DNA from: Deltaproteobacteria bacterium
Lineage (GTDB): Bacteria > Desulfobacterota > Dissulfuribacteria > Dissulfuribacterales > UBA3076
Length of the DNA: 21,063 nucleotides
Assembly (NCBI GenBank): GCA_027004315.1
Contig: JALTHV010000272.1
Coordinates: 1-21,063 of the forward strand
Direction of reading: 5' to 3'
Shown: positions 7,082 to 14,105 of the stretch, in pieces
Numbering within the stretch: position 1 is the stretch's first letter
Layout of the letters: each line of letters begins with the position of its first letter
Notes under the pieces: generated by a model
The model's input: the letters and a program-made list of their open reading frames with translations, nothing else
Database searches by the model: none
Told to the model about the DNA's origin: nothing
Program-made: the position numbers and the translations under genes

Positions 7082-8374
7082 CTACTTCATATCTTCACCG
7101 GAAGCAGCCTTCTGCATCTTGATCTCTACCTTTTCAGTCAGGCCTTCGTAGTACTTACGAAGTATGGCAAGAACCTCAGGACGTCCAAAGTGATCCGGAA
7201 TCTCTGCACCCTCGGAGAGCATCTTGCGCAGCTTGGTTCCACTCAGGATAACACGATCTTGCTTGGTGTGGGGGCAGGTACGCATACTGGCCATACCATC
7301 GCACTTAAAGCAGTAGAAGGTCCAATCGATCTTTAATGGCTGGCAGAGCAGGGCCTTACCAGGCACCTTACATGCTTCCTCATAGGTCGCATACGGTATC
7401 TTGTTAAAAATTTCCTGGGCCTCGAACAGTCCGTAGAAATCGCCTACACCGGCGTGGTCACGGCCAATGATCATCCTGTTTACGCCGTAATTCTGGCGGA
7501 AAGTGGCATGTAGCAGGGCCTCACGAGGACCGGCATAACGCATATCCAGCGGATACCCGGCCTGTACCACGTAATCCTTGACAAAATAATTATTGACCAG
7601 GGTGTCGATACATTTTACGCGTACATCGGCCGGGATGTCACCTGGCTTCAGATTCCCTATCAGGGAATGAATGAGGACACCATCGCATGTCTCAACTGCG
7701 ATTTTGCACAGATACTCATGCGAACGATGCATGGGGTTTCTGAGCTGCAGAGCGGCAATCTTGCTCCAGCCTCTTTTTTCAAATATCTCGCGTGTCTGGG
7801 CCGGCTTGAGATAAATGCCTTTATATTTGGTCGGATATTCACCCTCGGAAAGGACCTTGACAGGACCGGCCAGGCATATTTCCTTGCGTGCCATGAGCAT
7901 CTGCACGCCAGGATGGTCCTCAAGAGCAGTCTTCAGGAAGTCACCTTGGCTGTCCTCGCCCTCGCCCTTATAGACCTTTTCTGCTTCCCATTTTTTGTCT
8001 TCCTCGGTCATCTCAAATTTTTCAGTGACGTTCATAGTGGCGTAAATTTCACCTTCACGCTCCAAGGCAATATCGTCGCCAACATTGATCCCATCGGAAT
8101 CGGCCTTGGAGGCAGTGAGCATCACCGGAATCGGCCAAAAAGTACCGTCGGAAAGAAGCATATTTTCACAAACTCCCTTCCAGTCAGCCTTGGTCATAAA
8201 ACCATCCAGGGGACTGAAGCCGCCGATACCCATCATAATCAGGTCGCCTTTTGCTTGGGCCGAGATTGGAATCTTCTTAAGCCCAGCGGCCCTTTTCTTC
8301 TCATCCTCTAATTCTGAACCAGTAAGTAGACAACAAACTAAACCTTTTCCTCCATGTGGTGGTACTAATGCCAT
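7082..8374 (-). CDS. sat: Sulfate adenylyltransferase (ATP sulfurylase), dissimilatory type
   Basis: A protein of 430 residues. It forms adenosine phosphosulfate from ATP and sulfate, the activation step of sulfate reduction; in sulfur oxidisers or disproportionators it can run in reverse. Active-site motifs are QLRNPMHRSHEYL (210-222) and GRDHAGVG (304-311). A metal cluster C355, C358, C367, H369 (YCFKCDG...RTCPHTK) is typical of Sat from sulfate reducers and some thermophiles. ILSGTKLRKML follows at 376-386. No C-terminal APS kinase domain is present, so it is the single-domain form. AAGGAG lies about ten bases before the ATG. The gene stands alone: no apr, qmo or pyrophosphatase genes are in the window. 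It is transcribed towards ispD and ends at a shared terminator. Confidence 0.97.
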   Translation of the reverse strand: MALVPPHGGKGLVCCLLTGSELEDEKKRAAGLKKIPISAQAKGDLIMMGIGGFSPLDGFMTKADWKGVCENMLLSDGTFWPIPVMLTASKADSDGINVGDDIALEREGEIYATMNVTEKFEMTEEDKKWEAEKVYKGEGEDSQGDFLKTALEDHPGVQMLMARKEICLAGPVKVLSEGEYPTKYKGIYLKPAQTREIFEKRGWSKIAALQLRNPMHRSHEYLCKIAVETCDGVLIHSLIGNLKPGDIPADVRVKCIDTLVNNYFVKDYVVQAGYPLDMRYAGPREALLHATFRQNYGVNRMIIGRDHAGVGDFYGLFEAQEIFNKIPYATYEEACKVPGKALLCQPLKIDWTFYCFKCDGMASMRTCPHTKQDRVILSGTKLRKMLSEGAEIPDHFGRPEVLAILRKYYEGLTEKVEIKMQKAASGEDMK

Positions 8375-8682
8375 TTCTTTTTGTCTCCTTTTATATTATT
8401 TGTAAAAAATCAATATATCTTCACTAAATTTAGAGGATTAGCTATACAGCCTACCACCCCGTAATTCCTTAACACCTGGAGTCAAAAAATCTAATCATTA
8501 ATGATACTGTAGTGCCAGGCAATCCCTCCAAAGCGAAGACATTACAACAGAAACTTTTTATTACAGCTTATCCTTTTTGTCAAGAACGAAATGAATATGG
8601 ATTCATAAAGACTGCCGTTTTTGATATCAAGATTATCTCCTTAAGAGGCCCACAGCTCCAGTCTTGGACCAATAGCATCTAC
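8375..8682. other. Intergenic region between sat and the split small gene
   Basis: About 310 bp. It contains the sat leader and presumably promoters for both directions, but no clear -35/-10 pair was found. A frame is open from a GTG at 8512 into the small gene at 8683. Its composition is not clearly protein-like, and I do not call it. Confidence 0.5.
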
Positions 8683-9116
8683 ATGGCGTTGACTCCTTTT
8701 AGTGTAATTTCTCAATAACTCCTGGCAACTTCGATATAACCGATCACAGGGTGCTTCTTTTGGAAACGATTTGCGTTAGCCCTGTAGTTTTCTTGGTTTT
8801 TGCAGCATTGGAAACCCTGGCTCCGGAGCGCAGCGGAGGAGAACAGGGAGGGTCCTATGCTGCAAAAACCTTAGAAAACAAGGGGCGAGAGCATGTTGGA
8901 AAAAGAAGCACCCTGTGATCGGTTACCAAAATGAAGCCTCCACTTATTGAGAAGTTACCTTTTAGTTTGTTGAAAAAAATAACGAGTTATGAGATATACA
9001 GAGTACTCAGAGAAGAGCAGGATGAGTTGTTCCTGAAATGGGAGCAGAGTCAGGACAAATTGGGAATAACAAGAAAAGAGCTGGGGCGGATGATAGGTGA
9101 GTATGAATGGTTATAG
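8683..9116 (+). pseudogene. Small unknown gene upstream of ispF, split by MITE B1
   Basis: Taking out B1 and one copy of its target duplication joins ATG 8683 to the stop at 9114-9116 as one frame of 56 residues, beginning MALTPFSLLKKITSYEIYRV. As it stands, the frame from 8683 stops inside B1 after 11 codons. The 3' part is open from an ATG at 8931 inside B1, which would give a 61-residue protein with a foreign start MKPPLIEKL. That ATG has no visible ribosome site. The product is charged, soluble and probably helical (REEQDELFLKWEQSQ); I do not recognise the family. The stop is three bases before the ispF start, so the gene was probably translationally coupled to ispF. It could be dead, or expressed with the new N-terminus. 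Confidence 0.6.
8704..8958 (+). mobile_element. Family B MITE, copy B1 (255 bp) carrying inner hairpin C
   Basis: The ends GTAATTTCTCAATAACT and ACTTATTGAGAAGTTAC are inverted, and a perfect 8-bp duplication CTTTTAGT flanks it (8696-8703 and 8959-8966). Within it, 8736-8926 is the inner palindrome C. C starts ATAACCGATCACAGGGTGC and ends GCACCCTGTGATCGGTTAC, and is a long imperfect hairpin whose arms include GGTTTTTGCAGCAT/ATGCTGCAAAAACC, with the apex CTCCGGAGCGCAGCGGAG. The left shoulder is CCTGGCAACTTCGAT and the right shoulder holds GCCTCC. There is no coding capacity. The insertion splits the small gene upstream of ispF. Confidence 0.9.
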
Positions 9117-9119
9117 ATT

Positions 9120-9623
9120 ATGAATAAGCTTCGAATAGGTTTCGGCTATGACGTGCACAGGCTTGTAGAGGGTCGACCCCTTATTCTGGGAGGCGTAGAG
9201 ATCCCCCATCCCTATGGCCTTCTTGGTCACTCTGATGCGGATGTCATAACACATGCCCTGTGTGATGCGATCCTTGGGGCTGCGGCCCTGGGCGACTTGG
9301 GGCGGCATTTCCCGGACAGTGATCCACGCTTTGCAGGAATTTCAAGCATAAAGCTCCTGGAAGAAGTGGTTCAGAAAATTACCTCTTCCGGATGGAAATT
9401 GGGAAACGCCGACATCACCCTGGTTGCCCAGGGCCCAAAGATTGCCCCCTTTGTAGGCAAGATGGAAAAAAATATCGCTGAGGCCTGCAAGGTCTCAGCG
9501 AAGCAGATAAACGTAAAGGCCACTACCACGGAAGGGCTCGGATTTACAGGGACCAGAGAGGGTATGGCCGCCTATGCGGTCGTAACCATAATCGATTCCT
9601 CGATAGCATCTGTGAGATCATAG
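9120..9623 (+). CDS. ispF: 2-C-methyl-D-erythritol 2,4-cyclodiphosphate synthase (IspF)
   Basis: A protein of 167 residues. It cyclises CDP-methylerythritol phosphate with loss of CMP, in the same pathway as IspD. The zinc ligands are D11 and H13 in GYDVHR and H45. HSDADV (37-42) and KATTTEGLGF near residue 135 are the family blocks. The length is slightly above the usual 157-160 because of the tail after VVTIIDSS. There is no good ribosome site directly before the ATG, which fits translation coupled to the small gene that ends three bases upstream, now disturbed by MITE B1. The 3' end overlaps the convergent formyltransferase gene by 52 bp. Confidence 0.96.
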   Translation: MNKLRIGFGYDVHRLVEGRPLILGGVEIPHPYGLLGHSDADVITHALCDAILGAAALGDLGRHFPDSDPRFAGISSIKLLEEVVQKITSSGWKLGNADITLVAQGPKIAPFVGKMEKNIAEACKVSAKQINVKATTTEGLGFTGTREGMAAYAVVTIIDSSIASVRS

Positions 9624-10405
9624 GGCTTGGCCAGTTTATCCCCTGTCCTATCGTATACCTGGGAATTTTTGATTGAGATCTCTCTGATAGCAAGGGATCT
9701 GAGGGTCTGGACAACGAGTGGAAGCTCCCTCTTGACTCCTTCCCTGCGTATTGCCGCAAAGAGTGGTTGTGATTCTCCAAAAGACCTCTTTATTTCCTCG
9801 ATACCCAACCTCTGGACCTCATCTTCAAATTGTCTCCAGAGAGGATCCCATGTCCCTCCCTGTATAGAGAAGTGATAATAGGTCACAGCAGGTCCCCTGT
9901 CGAGTTCCGGGGTCACGAGGTGCATCATGGCCCCTGTCTCATCTGCTCTTTGGTCTAACAGCTGCCAGATGACCTCCTGCCAGGTGCCAGTGGGGCCTCC
10001 GGGGACTGCGGGGTGCAGGTTTATGATCTGGAATTTTCTACAGATCTTCGGGCTGACTACCCACATGTAGCCTGCCAGTACTACCACCTGAGCTGAAAGG
10101 CCCTTGATCCCCTCAAGGACCTTACTGTGGTAGGCCTGTCTCCATGCCTCACGGTTCTGTTTCCTAAATTCCGGGCGGAAACGCAGTGCGGAGAGGCTGA
10201 ATAGCGGGATACCCAGGTCCCTGGCCTCTCCCATCAACCGGTCACTGAACTCGCTCTCTCCGGGTTCCTTTGAGGAAAACACATATGAGATCTTCCCTGG
10301 GATGGTCCTGTCTGCAATGGCATTGCAGACGGCCTCAAAAAGGTCAATGGCCGCCTGGTCTCTCCCTGTGGTCCACCACCCAAAACTCAACATATTCTCT
10401 CCCAT
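9572..10405 (-). CDS. PurN-like formyltransferase-fold protein
   Basis: A protein of 277 residues with the formyltransferase fold (GART/methionyl-tRNA formyltransferase superfamily). The catalytic set is kept: N129 and H131 in INLHPAVPGGPTG, and D169 in TPELDRGPAV. It is longer than PurN (about 200 residues); the extra part is at the C-terminus (190-277). The Trp-rich start (FGWWTTGRD) and a second GG before PTG differ from ordinary PurN. The acceptor of the formyl group is therefore unknown. It is the last gene of the rmuC-PfkB operon, five bases after the kinase. It could be a diverged purine-pathway enzyme or one acting on a sugar nucleotide or nucleoside. Confidence 0.82.
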   Translation of the reverse strand: MGENMLSFGWWTTGRDQAAIDLFEAVCNAIADRTIPGKISYVFSSKEPGESEFSDRLMGEARDLGIPLFSLSALRFRPEFRKQNREAWRQAYHSKVLEGIKGLSAQVVVLAGYMWVVSPKICRKFQIINLHPAVPGGPTGTWQEVIWQLLDQRADETGAMMHLVTPELDRGPAVTYYHFSIQGGTWDPLWRQFEDEVQRLGIEEIKRSFGESQPLFAAIRREGVKRELPLVVQTLRSLAIREISIKNSQVYDRTGDKLAKPYDLTDAIEESIMVTTA

Positions 10406-10409
10406 TTTT

Positions 10410-11432
10410 CTAGGTTTTCAGCCTGTCCAGCCAGTTTCTGCCAAAGGCTGACAGGGAGAGGCTAGCAAGCCGGGCCCCTGCCTTGAGGCAGTCATAGGCA
10501 GATCCTCCCTCAGACATAGTGTCCAAAAAGCCTGCATTGAATGCATCTCCTGCCCCAGTGTTATCGATTACTTCCGGGACCTCTTCGGCTGGATAGCTCA
10601 GGGATCCATTAGGGCTATAGATAGTTGCTCCTTTCGGACCCTGTTTACATATTATGACAGGTCCACCGATATCCTTGAAGAGCCTCAGGACCAGACCGTT
10701 TTGGCCCAACGGCCTCTTGTACAGTAGAGGGTAGATGGCCTCGAGACCCGACCTATATGGCCTGTCTGTCAACATCTCCACTTCTTCCTGTGTAATGAAG
10801 AGGATATCTGTCCTCTTAAAGATAGATGACAGTGCCCCAAGACCCTTTGCACAATAGAGTTCACCCGGGTCAAAGGAGAGGATCTGCCCTGGCCCGAGGG
10901 CACTGGCCAGCCTACTCTGTATATAAGTGCCGGTGGAGCCGGCCAGGGAACTAAGATGGACCGCTCTTGCAGTAGAGACAGTCCTCAGGACCTCTGGATC
11001 CAGAAAATCGATTTCGTGGTCGTGGGGTGCAACAAACATGGCCCTGTCTCGTTCCACCTTCTCTATCATAATGATACAGATTGCACTTCTGCCGACCTGC
11101 CTTACGAGGGAAAAGTCCACACCCCTCATGGAATTTAGTATGAAACTTCCTGCCTCGTCTACTCCCACTACACCAATAAAGCCGGTCTTATGTCCCAGAC
11201 GGCTGAGGGCACTTATGGTATTGGCAGAAGAGCCCCCTCCGCTTTTGGCCATGAGAATTCCATGCCCATCCAGGAAATCAATAAGCTCTCCTGCCATCTC
11301 GTGGTCTCCGGATATCTCTCGACCAGGATAGAGCTCAAAACCCGCTGACCTGATTTCTGCAAGGTCATCTACCTCGTATATCATATCGAGATTGAGCGCC
11401 CCTGATCCCAAAAACTCAATCATGTCTGTCAT
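10410..11432 (-). CDS. PfkB-family carbohydrate/nucleoside kinase
   Basis: A protein of 340 residues from ATG 11432. The first PfkB signature region is GGGSSANTISALSRLG (65-80). The second, around DNTGAGDAFNAGFL (290-303), holds the catalytic base D296. The family phosphorylates sugars or nucleosides such as ribose, fructose, adenosine or 2-keto-3-deoxygluconate; the motifs do not settle which. The start overlaps the end of rmuC by 17 bp. AGGA lies eight bases before ATG 11432; an internal ATG at 11422 and a TTG at 11435 are alternatives. The pairing with the PurN-like gene suggests a joint purine or nucleotide-sugar role, which is inference only. Confidence 0.88.
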   Translation of the reverse strand: MTDMIEFLGSGALNLDMIYEVDDLAEIRSAGFELYPGREISGDHEMAGELIDFLDGHGILMAKSGGGSSANTISALSRLGHKTGFIGVVGVDEAGSFILNSMRGVDFSLVRQVGRSAICIIMIEKVERDRAMFVAPHDHEIDFLDPEVLRTVSTARAVHLSSLAGSTGTYIQSRLASALGPGQILSFDPGELYCAKGLGALSSIFKRTDILFITQEEVEMLTDRPYRSGLEAIYPLLYKRPLGQNGLVLRLFKDIGGPVIICKQGPKGATIYSPNGSLSYPAEEVPEVIDNTGAGDAFNAGFLDTMSEGGSAYDCLKAGARLASLSLSAFGRNWLDRLKT

Positions 11433-12960
11433 CAACCCATTCCTGCTTGGCTGAGAGTTCCGGAGCCTGAAACACCCTTGAAGGCCTTTCTATAGGCGAT
11501 ACGTGCGGTATCTCTTTCTTGGATGTGGCGCCAAGCTCTGTAAAACGTCTGGCTGCTGGAAGTACCCGGCCCTCCATGGAACCTACTGCCTTGTTATAGG
11601 TCTCTACAGCCCGGTCTAGGCCCTTGCCCACTCCAGAAAAATGCTCGACAAAGACACTCAGCCGTCCATAGAGCTCACGCCCCAAGCTGCTTATTGCCTG
11701 GGCATTTTCAGCGATCTTTTCCTGCCTCCATCCATAGGCCACGGCACGAAGCAGGGCAATCAGTGTGGTCGGTGTTGCAAGGATTACACGGTCTTTGGCC
11801 CCTTTTTCAATCAGCCCGGGATCTTGCTCTAGGGCCGCACTGAAGAAGTTCTCACCGGGTAAAAACATGACAACGAACTCCGGAGCTGACTCAAATTGCC
11901 TCCAGTAGGCCTTTGCACTCAACTTATCTATATGTTCACGGACCTGCCGTGCATGACCTTTCAGATATCTGAGCCTTGTTTTCTCATCCTTTGCCTCCAT
12001 GGCCTCCAGATATGCCTGGAGCGGGGCCTTGGCATCTACTACTACATTTTTTTTACCCGGCAACCGGACTATCAGGTCTGGCCTCAAATATCCTGTGTCA
12101 CCTTCAACCGTTTTTTGTTCAACAAAGTCACAGTAAGGCAACATGCCGGCGATCTCGATGACCCTCTTGAGCTGGATCTCTCCCCAACGACCGCGTACCG
12201 AGGGGACGCGCAATGCCCTGACCAGATTTTCTGCCTCTGAATGGAGTTTCTCCTGAGTGGCTATCAGGGATTTTACCTGCTCATGCAGACCACCATAGGC
12301 CTCTCTACGTGCCTTTTCTATCTCCTGTATCTGATAATCAACTCTTGATAGAGATTCTCTGATGGGAGAGACCAGGCCCTCTACTGCCTTTTGCCGCTCT
12401 TTCAAATCACCTTTGGCCTCGGCCTGGAATTTTTCCAGAGAGGACTTTGCAAGCTCAAGAAATGACTGGCTATTGCCCTCAAGGGCCTCGGCAGAAAGGG
12501 CCTTAAATGCATCGGTCAGGCATGTCCTGGCGTTATCCAAGAGATCCAATTTTTCCTGGATCGCCTTACGTTCATCTACAATCCGGGTCTCTAATTCCGA
12601 TATCTGCGTCTTGAGTTGGGTATTTTCTCCCTGGAGTTCAGAAATTTGGCGATCTTTAGCCTTCAATAATTCCCTTAGCTCAGGGATACGGGAATTTTTC
12701 TCCTCAGCAGCCGAACGTCTCTCAGACTCAGCCTGAAACTGTCCCCGGAGTCTCTCTATCTCATCACGGGTCTCTTGGAGTGTAGATCCCAGGTCCTTTA
12801 TCTGCTGCTCCCTTGTGCGGAGCCTTTCAGCAGAGATGGCCTGTTCAGATTCCATCTCTAATCCTGCCTGCCGGATCCTTACACGGAGCAAGGCCCAAGA
12901 TATTCCACCTCCGAAGATAGTTCCAGCAATGAAGATAGAGACCAAAGAAATGTAATCCAT
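11416..12960 (-). CDS. rmuC: RmuC-family DNA recombination-limiting protein
   Basis: A protein of 514 residues. An N-terminal membrane segment (about 4-25) is followed by a long coiled coil (about 30-250) and the RmuC domain, with RGRWGEIQLKRV (256-267) and the nuclease-like RPDLIVRLPGKKNVVVDAKAPL region (D309 and K311 in VDAKAP), which resembles the PD-(D/E)XK fold. In E. coli, RmuC limits inversions between short inverted repeats, although its enzyme activity is poorly known. AGGAG at 12969-12973 is eight bases before the ATG and lies directly beside a remnant end of repeat family B. It is the first gene of a three-gene operon with the PfkB kinase and the PurN-like gene. Confidence 0.93.
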   Translation of the reverse strand: MDYISLVSIFIAGTIFGGGISWALLRVRIRQAGLEMESEQAISAERLRTREQQIKDLGSTLQETRDEIERLRGQFQAESERRSAAEEKNSRIPELRELLKAKDRQISELQGENTQLKTQISELETRIVDERKAIQEKLDLLDNARTCLTDAFKALSAEALEGNSQSFLELAKSSLEKFQAEAKGDLKERQKAVEGLVSPIRESLSRVDYQIQEIEKARREAYGGLHEQVKSLIATQEKLHSEAENLVRALRVPSVRGRWGEIQLKRVIEIAGMLPYCDFVEQKTVEGDTGYLRPDLIVRLPGKKNVVVDAKAPLQAYLEAMEAKDEKTRLRYLKGHARQVREHIDKLSAKAYWRQFESAPEFVVMFLPGENFFSAALEQDPGLIEKGAKDRVILATPTTLIALLRAVAYGWRQEKIAENAQAISSLGRELYGRLSVFVEHFSGVGKGLDRAVETYNKAVGSMEGRVLPAARRFTELGATSKKEIPHVSPIERPSRVFQAPELSAKQEWVDDRHD

Positions 12961-12973
12961 TATATCAGCTCCT

Positions 12974-12989
12974 ACTTATTGAAAGTTAC
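12974..12989. repeat. Solo end of a family B element
   Basis: ACTTATTGAAAGTTAC matches the family B right end with one change and one base missing. The rest of that element is absent. It touches the ribosome site of rmuC on one side, and its last base is the first base of the B4 target copy on the other. Confidence 0.6.
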
Positions 12990-13130
12990 AGAGATTGTAA
13001 GTTCTCAATAAGTCCTGGCAGCTTCGATGTAACCGATCACAGGGTGCTTCTTTTTCCAACATGCTCTCGCCCCTTGTTTTCTAAGGTTTTTGCAGCATAG
13101 GACCCTCCCTGTTCTCCTCCGCTGCGCTCC

Positions 13131-13172
13131 AGAGCCGTTCACATTCCCCCGGCCGGAGACATGAACAGTTAC
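13131..13172 (-). mobile_element. Mini family A element (42 bp) inside B4
   Basis: It runs from AGAGCCGTTCACATT to GACATGAACAGTTAC around a CGGCCG centre. It is a near-palindrome consisting only of the two ends of family A without the inner hairpin. A perfect 8-bp duplication TGCGCTCC flanks it (13123-13130 and 13173-13180), inside the apex region of inner hairpin C. Removing the element and one copy restores the C sequence seen in B1 and B3. Confidence 0.85.
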
Positions 13173-13253
13173 TGCGCTCCGGAGCCAGGGTTTCCAATGC
13201 TGCAAAAACCAAGAAAACTACAGGGCTAACGCAAATCGTTTCCAAAAGAAGCA

Positions 13254-13304
13254 CCCCCCTCACCCTGCCCTCTCCCCTGGGGGAGAGGGTTTTGGTGAGG
13301 GGGG
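13254..13304. repeat. GC-rich hairpin repeat (D type)
   Basis: CCCCCCTCACC and GGTGAGGGGGG are inverted, with an inner stem CCCTCTCCCC/GGGGAGAGGG. Repeats of the form CCCTCACCC...CCCTCTCCC are widespread intergenic palindromes in many bacteria. Here it replaces the right end of C and the right shoulder of B4. No target duplication was found. Confidence 0.7.
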
Positions 13305-13396
13305 ACGCTGTATTGCCCCAACTTATTGAGAAATTATCAGAGATTATGCTAACTCTCTAATTTTAAAGAAAATAAGCGATATTATAATCTTAACAC

Positions 13397-13426
13397 TTGC
13401 CTCCTGGCAACTTATTCTGTTATAAT
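13397..13426 (+). promoter_or_regulatory. Candidate sigma-70 promoter of the lipoprotein gene
   Basis: A perfect -10 TATAAT (13421-13426) is preceded, after 18 bases, by TTGCCT (13397-13402, four of six to consensus). It points to the lipoprotein gene and would make a leader of nearly 290 bases that contains MITE B2. A second TATAAT lies at 13383-13388 without a good -35. Confidence 0.45.
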
Positions 13427-13493
13427 TTAGATATAGTTGGCAGACGCAGGGATCACATTATATTAGACATATCTGATGCATATAAAAAATAGA

Positions 13494-13695
13494 GTAACTT
13501 CTCAATAAGTCCTGGCGTAACCGTTCGCGTCTCCGGCCAGCGGTAACTTTTTTCAGGGTTTCAGTGCGAATTAATGGGCAGTACCCTGATCTTGTGCATC
13601 AAGCGATGCTCCTGAAACCCTGAAAAAAGCTACCGCTGGCCGGGGGGAATATGATCGGTTACCAAAAATGATGCCTCCACTTATTGAGAAGTTAC
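13494..13695 (+). mobile_element. Family B MITE, copy B2 (202 bp), with family A core in place of C
   Basis: The ends GTAACTTCTCAATAAGT and ACTTATTGAGAAGTTAC form a perfect 17-bp inverted pair, and a perfect 8-bp duplication AAAATAGA flanks them (13486-13493 and 13696-13703). Inside, instead of hairpin C, lies the 146-bp family A form A2. The left shoulder is cut short after CCTGGC, while the right shoulder (CAAAAATGATGCCTCC) is complete. It sits 24 bp before the lipoprotein start, just in front of its ribosome site. Confidence 0.9.
13517..13662 (-). mobile_element. Family A element, copy A2 (146-bp form) inside B2
   Basis: Read on the minus strand it has the family A hairpin module between GGCC boundaries, with the stem TTTTTTCAGGGTTTCA/TGAAACCCTGAAAAAA. 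It lacks the 25-bp tail of A1, A3 and A4. One end (CGCGAACGGTTAC on the minus strand) is of A type; the other (GTAACCGATCATATT) matches the C ends, and the flanks are not duplicated. It therefore probably replaced C by recombination between the shared GTAACCG ends rather than by insertion. Confidence 0.75.
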
Positions 13696-13719
13696 AAAAT
13701 AGATCTGTGAGGAAAGGCC

Positions 13720-14094
13720 ATGGCACACAAAATCCCTAGAAGTAAACCTGCATTTTTGACTATAATCTTGAGTCTGTTTTTGGCATTCAGTCTTTTTGCT
13801 TTATCTGGCTGCGGTCCCAGTAAAAAAGATAAACACCTCATGAAACAGAGTATAAAGGCAGCGGAAGAGTCGAAGGCAGCCGCTGTCAGGGCAGAAGCTG
13901 CTGCCCAACGCCTGGAAAATCTGGCCTCTCATCTACAATTATCTGCTCAGAAGGCCGATGAGGCAGCGGCTGCAGCAGCTAAGGCAGCCGACCGCGCTGA
14001 TGCAGCGACAAATAGGGCTACAGAGGCAGCCAACCGCGCTGAGACCACGGCCAAAAAGACAGAAAGGATATTTGAAAAGAGTCTCCTTAAATAG
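13720..14094 (+). CDS. Alanine-rich coiled-coil lipoprotein, Lpp-like
   Basis: A protein of 124 residues. A lipoprotein signal (hydrophobic 12-27, lipobox LSGC with C31) is followed by an alanine-zipper-like coiled coil (about 45-115) with runs of EAAAQR/ADAATNRATEAANRAE, ending FEKSLLK with a C-terminal lysine. Braun's lipoprotein of E. coli has the same plan and is bound to peptidoglycan through its last lysine by an L,D-transpeptidase. The next gene, facing it at an 11-bp gap, encodes such an enzyme, which supports a tethering role. GAGG lies seven bases before the ATG. It is longer than Lpp (78 residues). A loose periplasmic coiled-coil lipoprotein is the alternative. Confidence 0.8.
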   Translation: MAHKIPRSKPAFLTIILSLFLAFSLFALSGCGPSKKDKHLMKQSIKAAEESKAAAVRAEAAAQRLENLASHLQLSAQKADEAAAAAAKAADRADAATNRATEAANRAETTAKKTERIFEKSLLK

Positions 14095-14105
14095 AGGACA
14101 TTTTT

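Larger units (their letters stand above)
12997..13337 (+). mobile_element. Family B MITE, copy B4 (341 bp), with nested insertions
   Basis: The left end is GTAAGTTCTCAATAAGT and the right end is a decayed ACTTATTGAGAAATTAT. A perfect 8-bp duplication CAGAGATT flanks it (12989-12996 and 13338-13345). Inner hairpin C begins at 13029 and runs to about 13253 in the orientation opposite to that in B1, relative to the same shoulders. C is interrupted by a 42-bp A element (13131-13172). Its right end and the B right shoulder are replaced by a different GC-rich hairpin (13254-13304). The decay and three-layer nesting suggest an old insertion. Confidence 0.88.
12961..13719. other. Repeat-filled intergenic region between rmuC and the lipoprotein gene
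   Basis: A divergent 759-bp gap. From left to right it holds a solo family B end (12974-12989), MITE B4 (12997-13337, with C, a 42-bp A and a D-type hairpin inside), 140 bp of unique AT-rich sequence with a promoter-like site (13397-13426), and MITE B2 (13494-13695, with A2 inside). The short open frames on the minus strand here are repeat sequence, not genes. Confidence 0.8.

Noticed and set aside
7667..8311. Open frame of 214 codons opposite sat
   Set aside because: It is the antisense shadow of a clear sat gene and has no motif of its own.
8736..8926. Inner hairpin C as an independent insertion with its own target duplication
   Set aside because: The 8 bases on either side of C in B1 (ACTTCGAT and CAAAATGA) do not match, nor do those in B3, so C is treated as an internal module of B.
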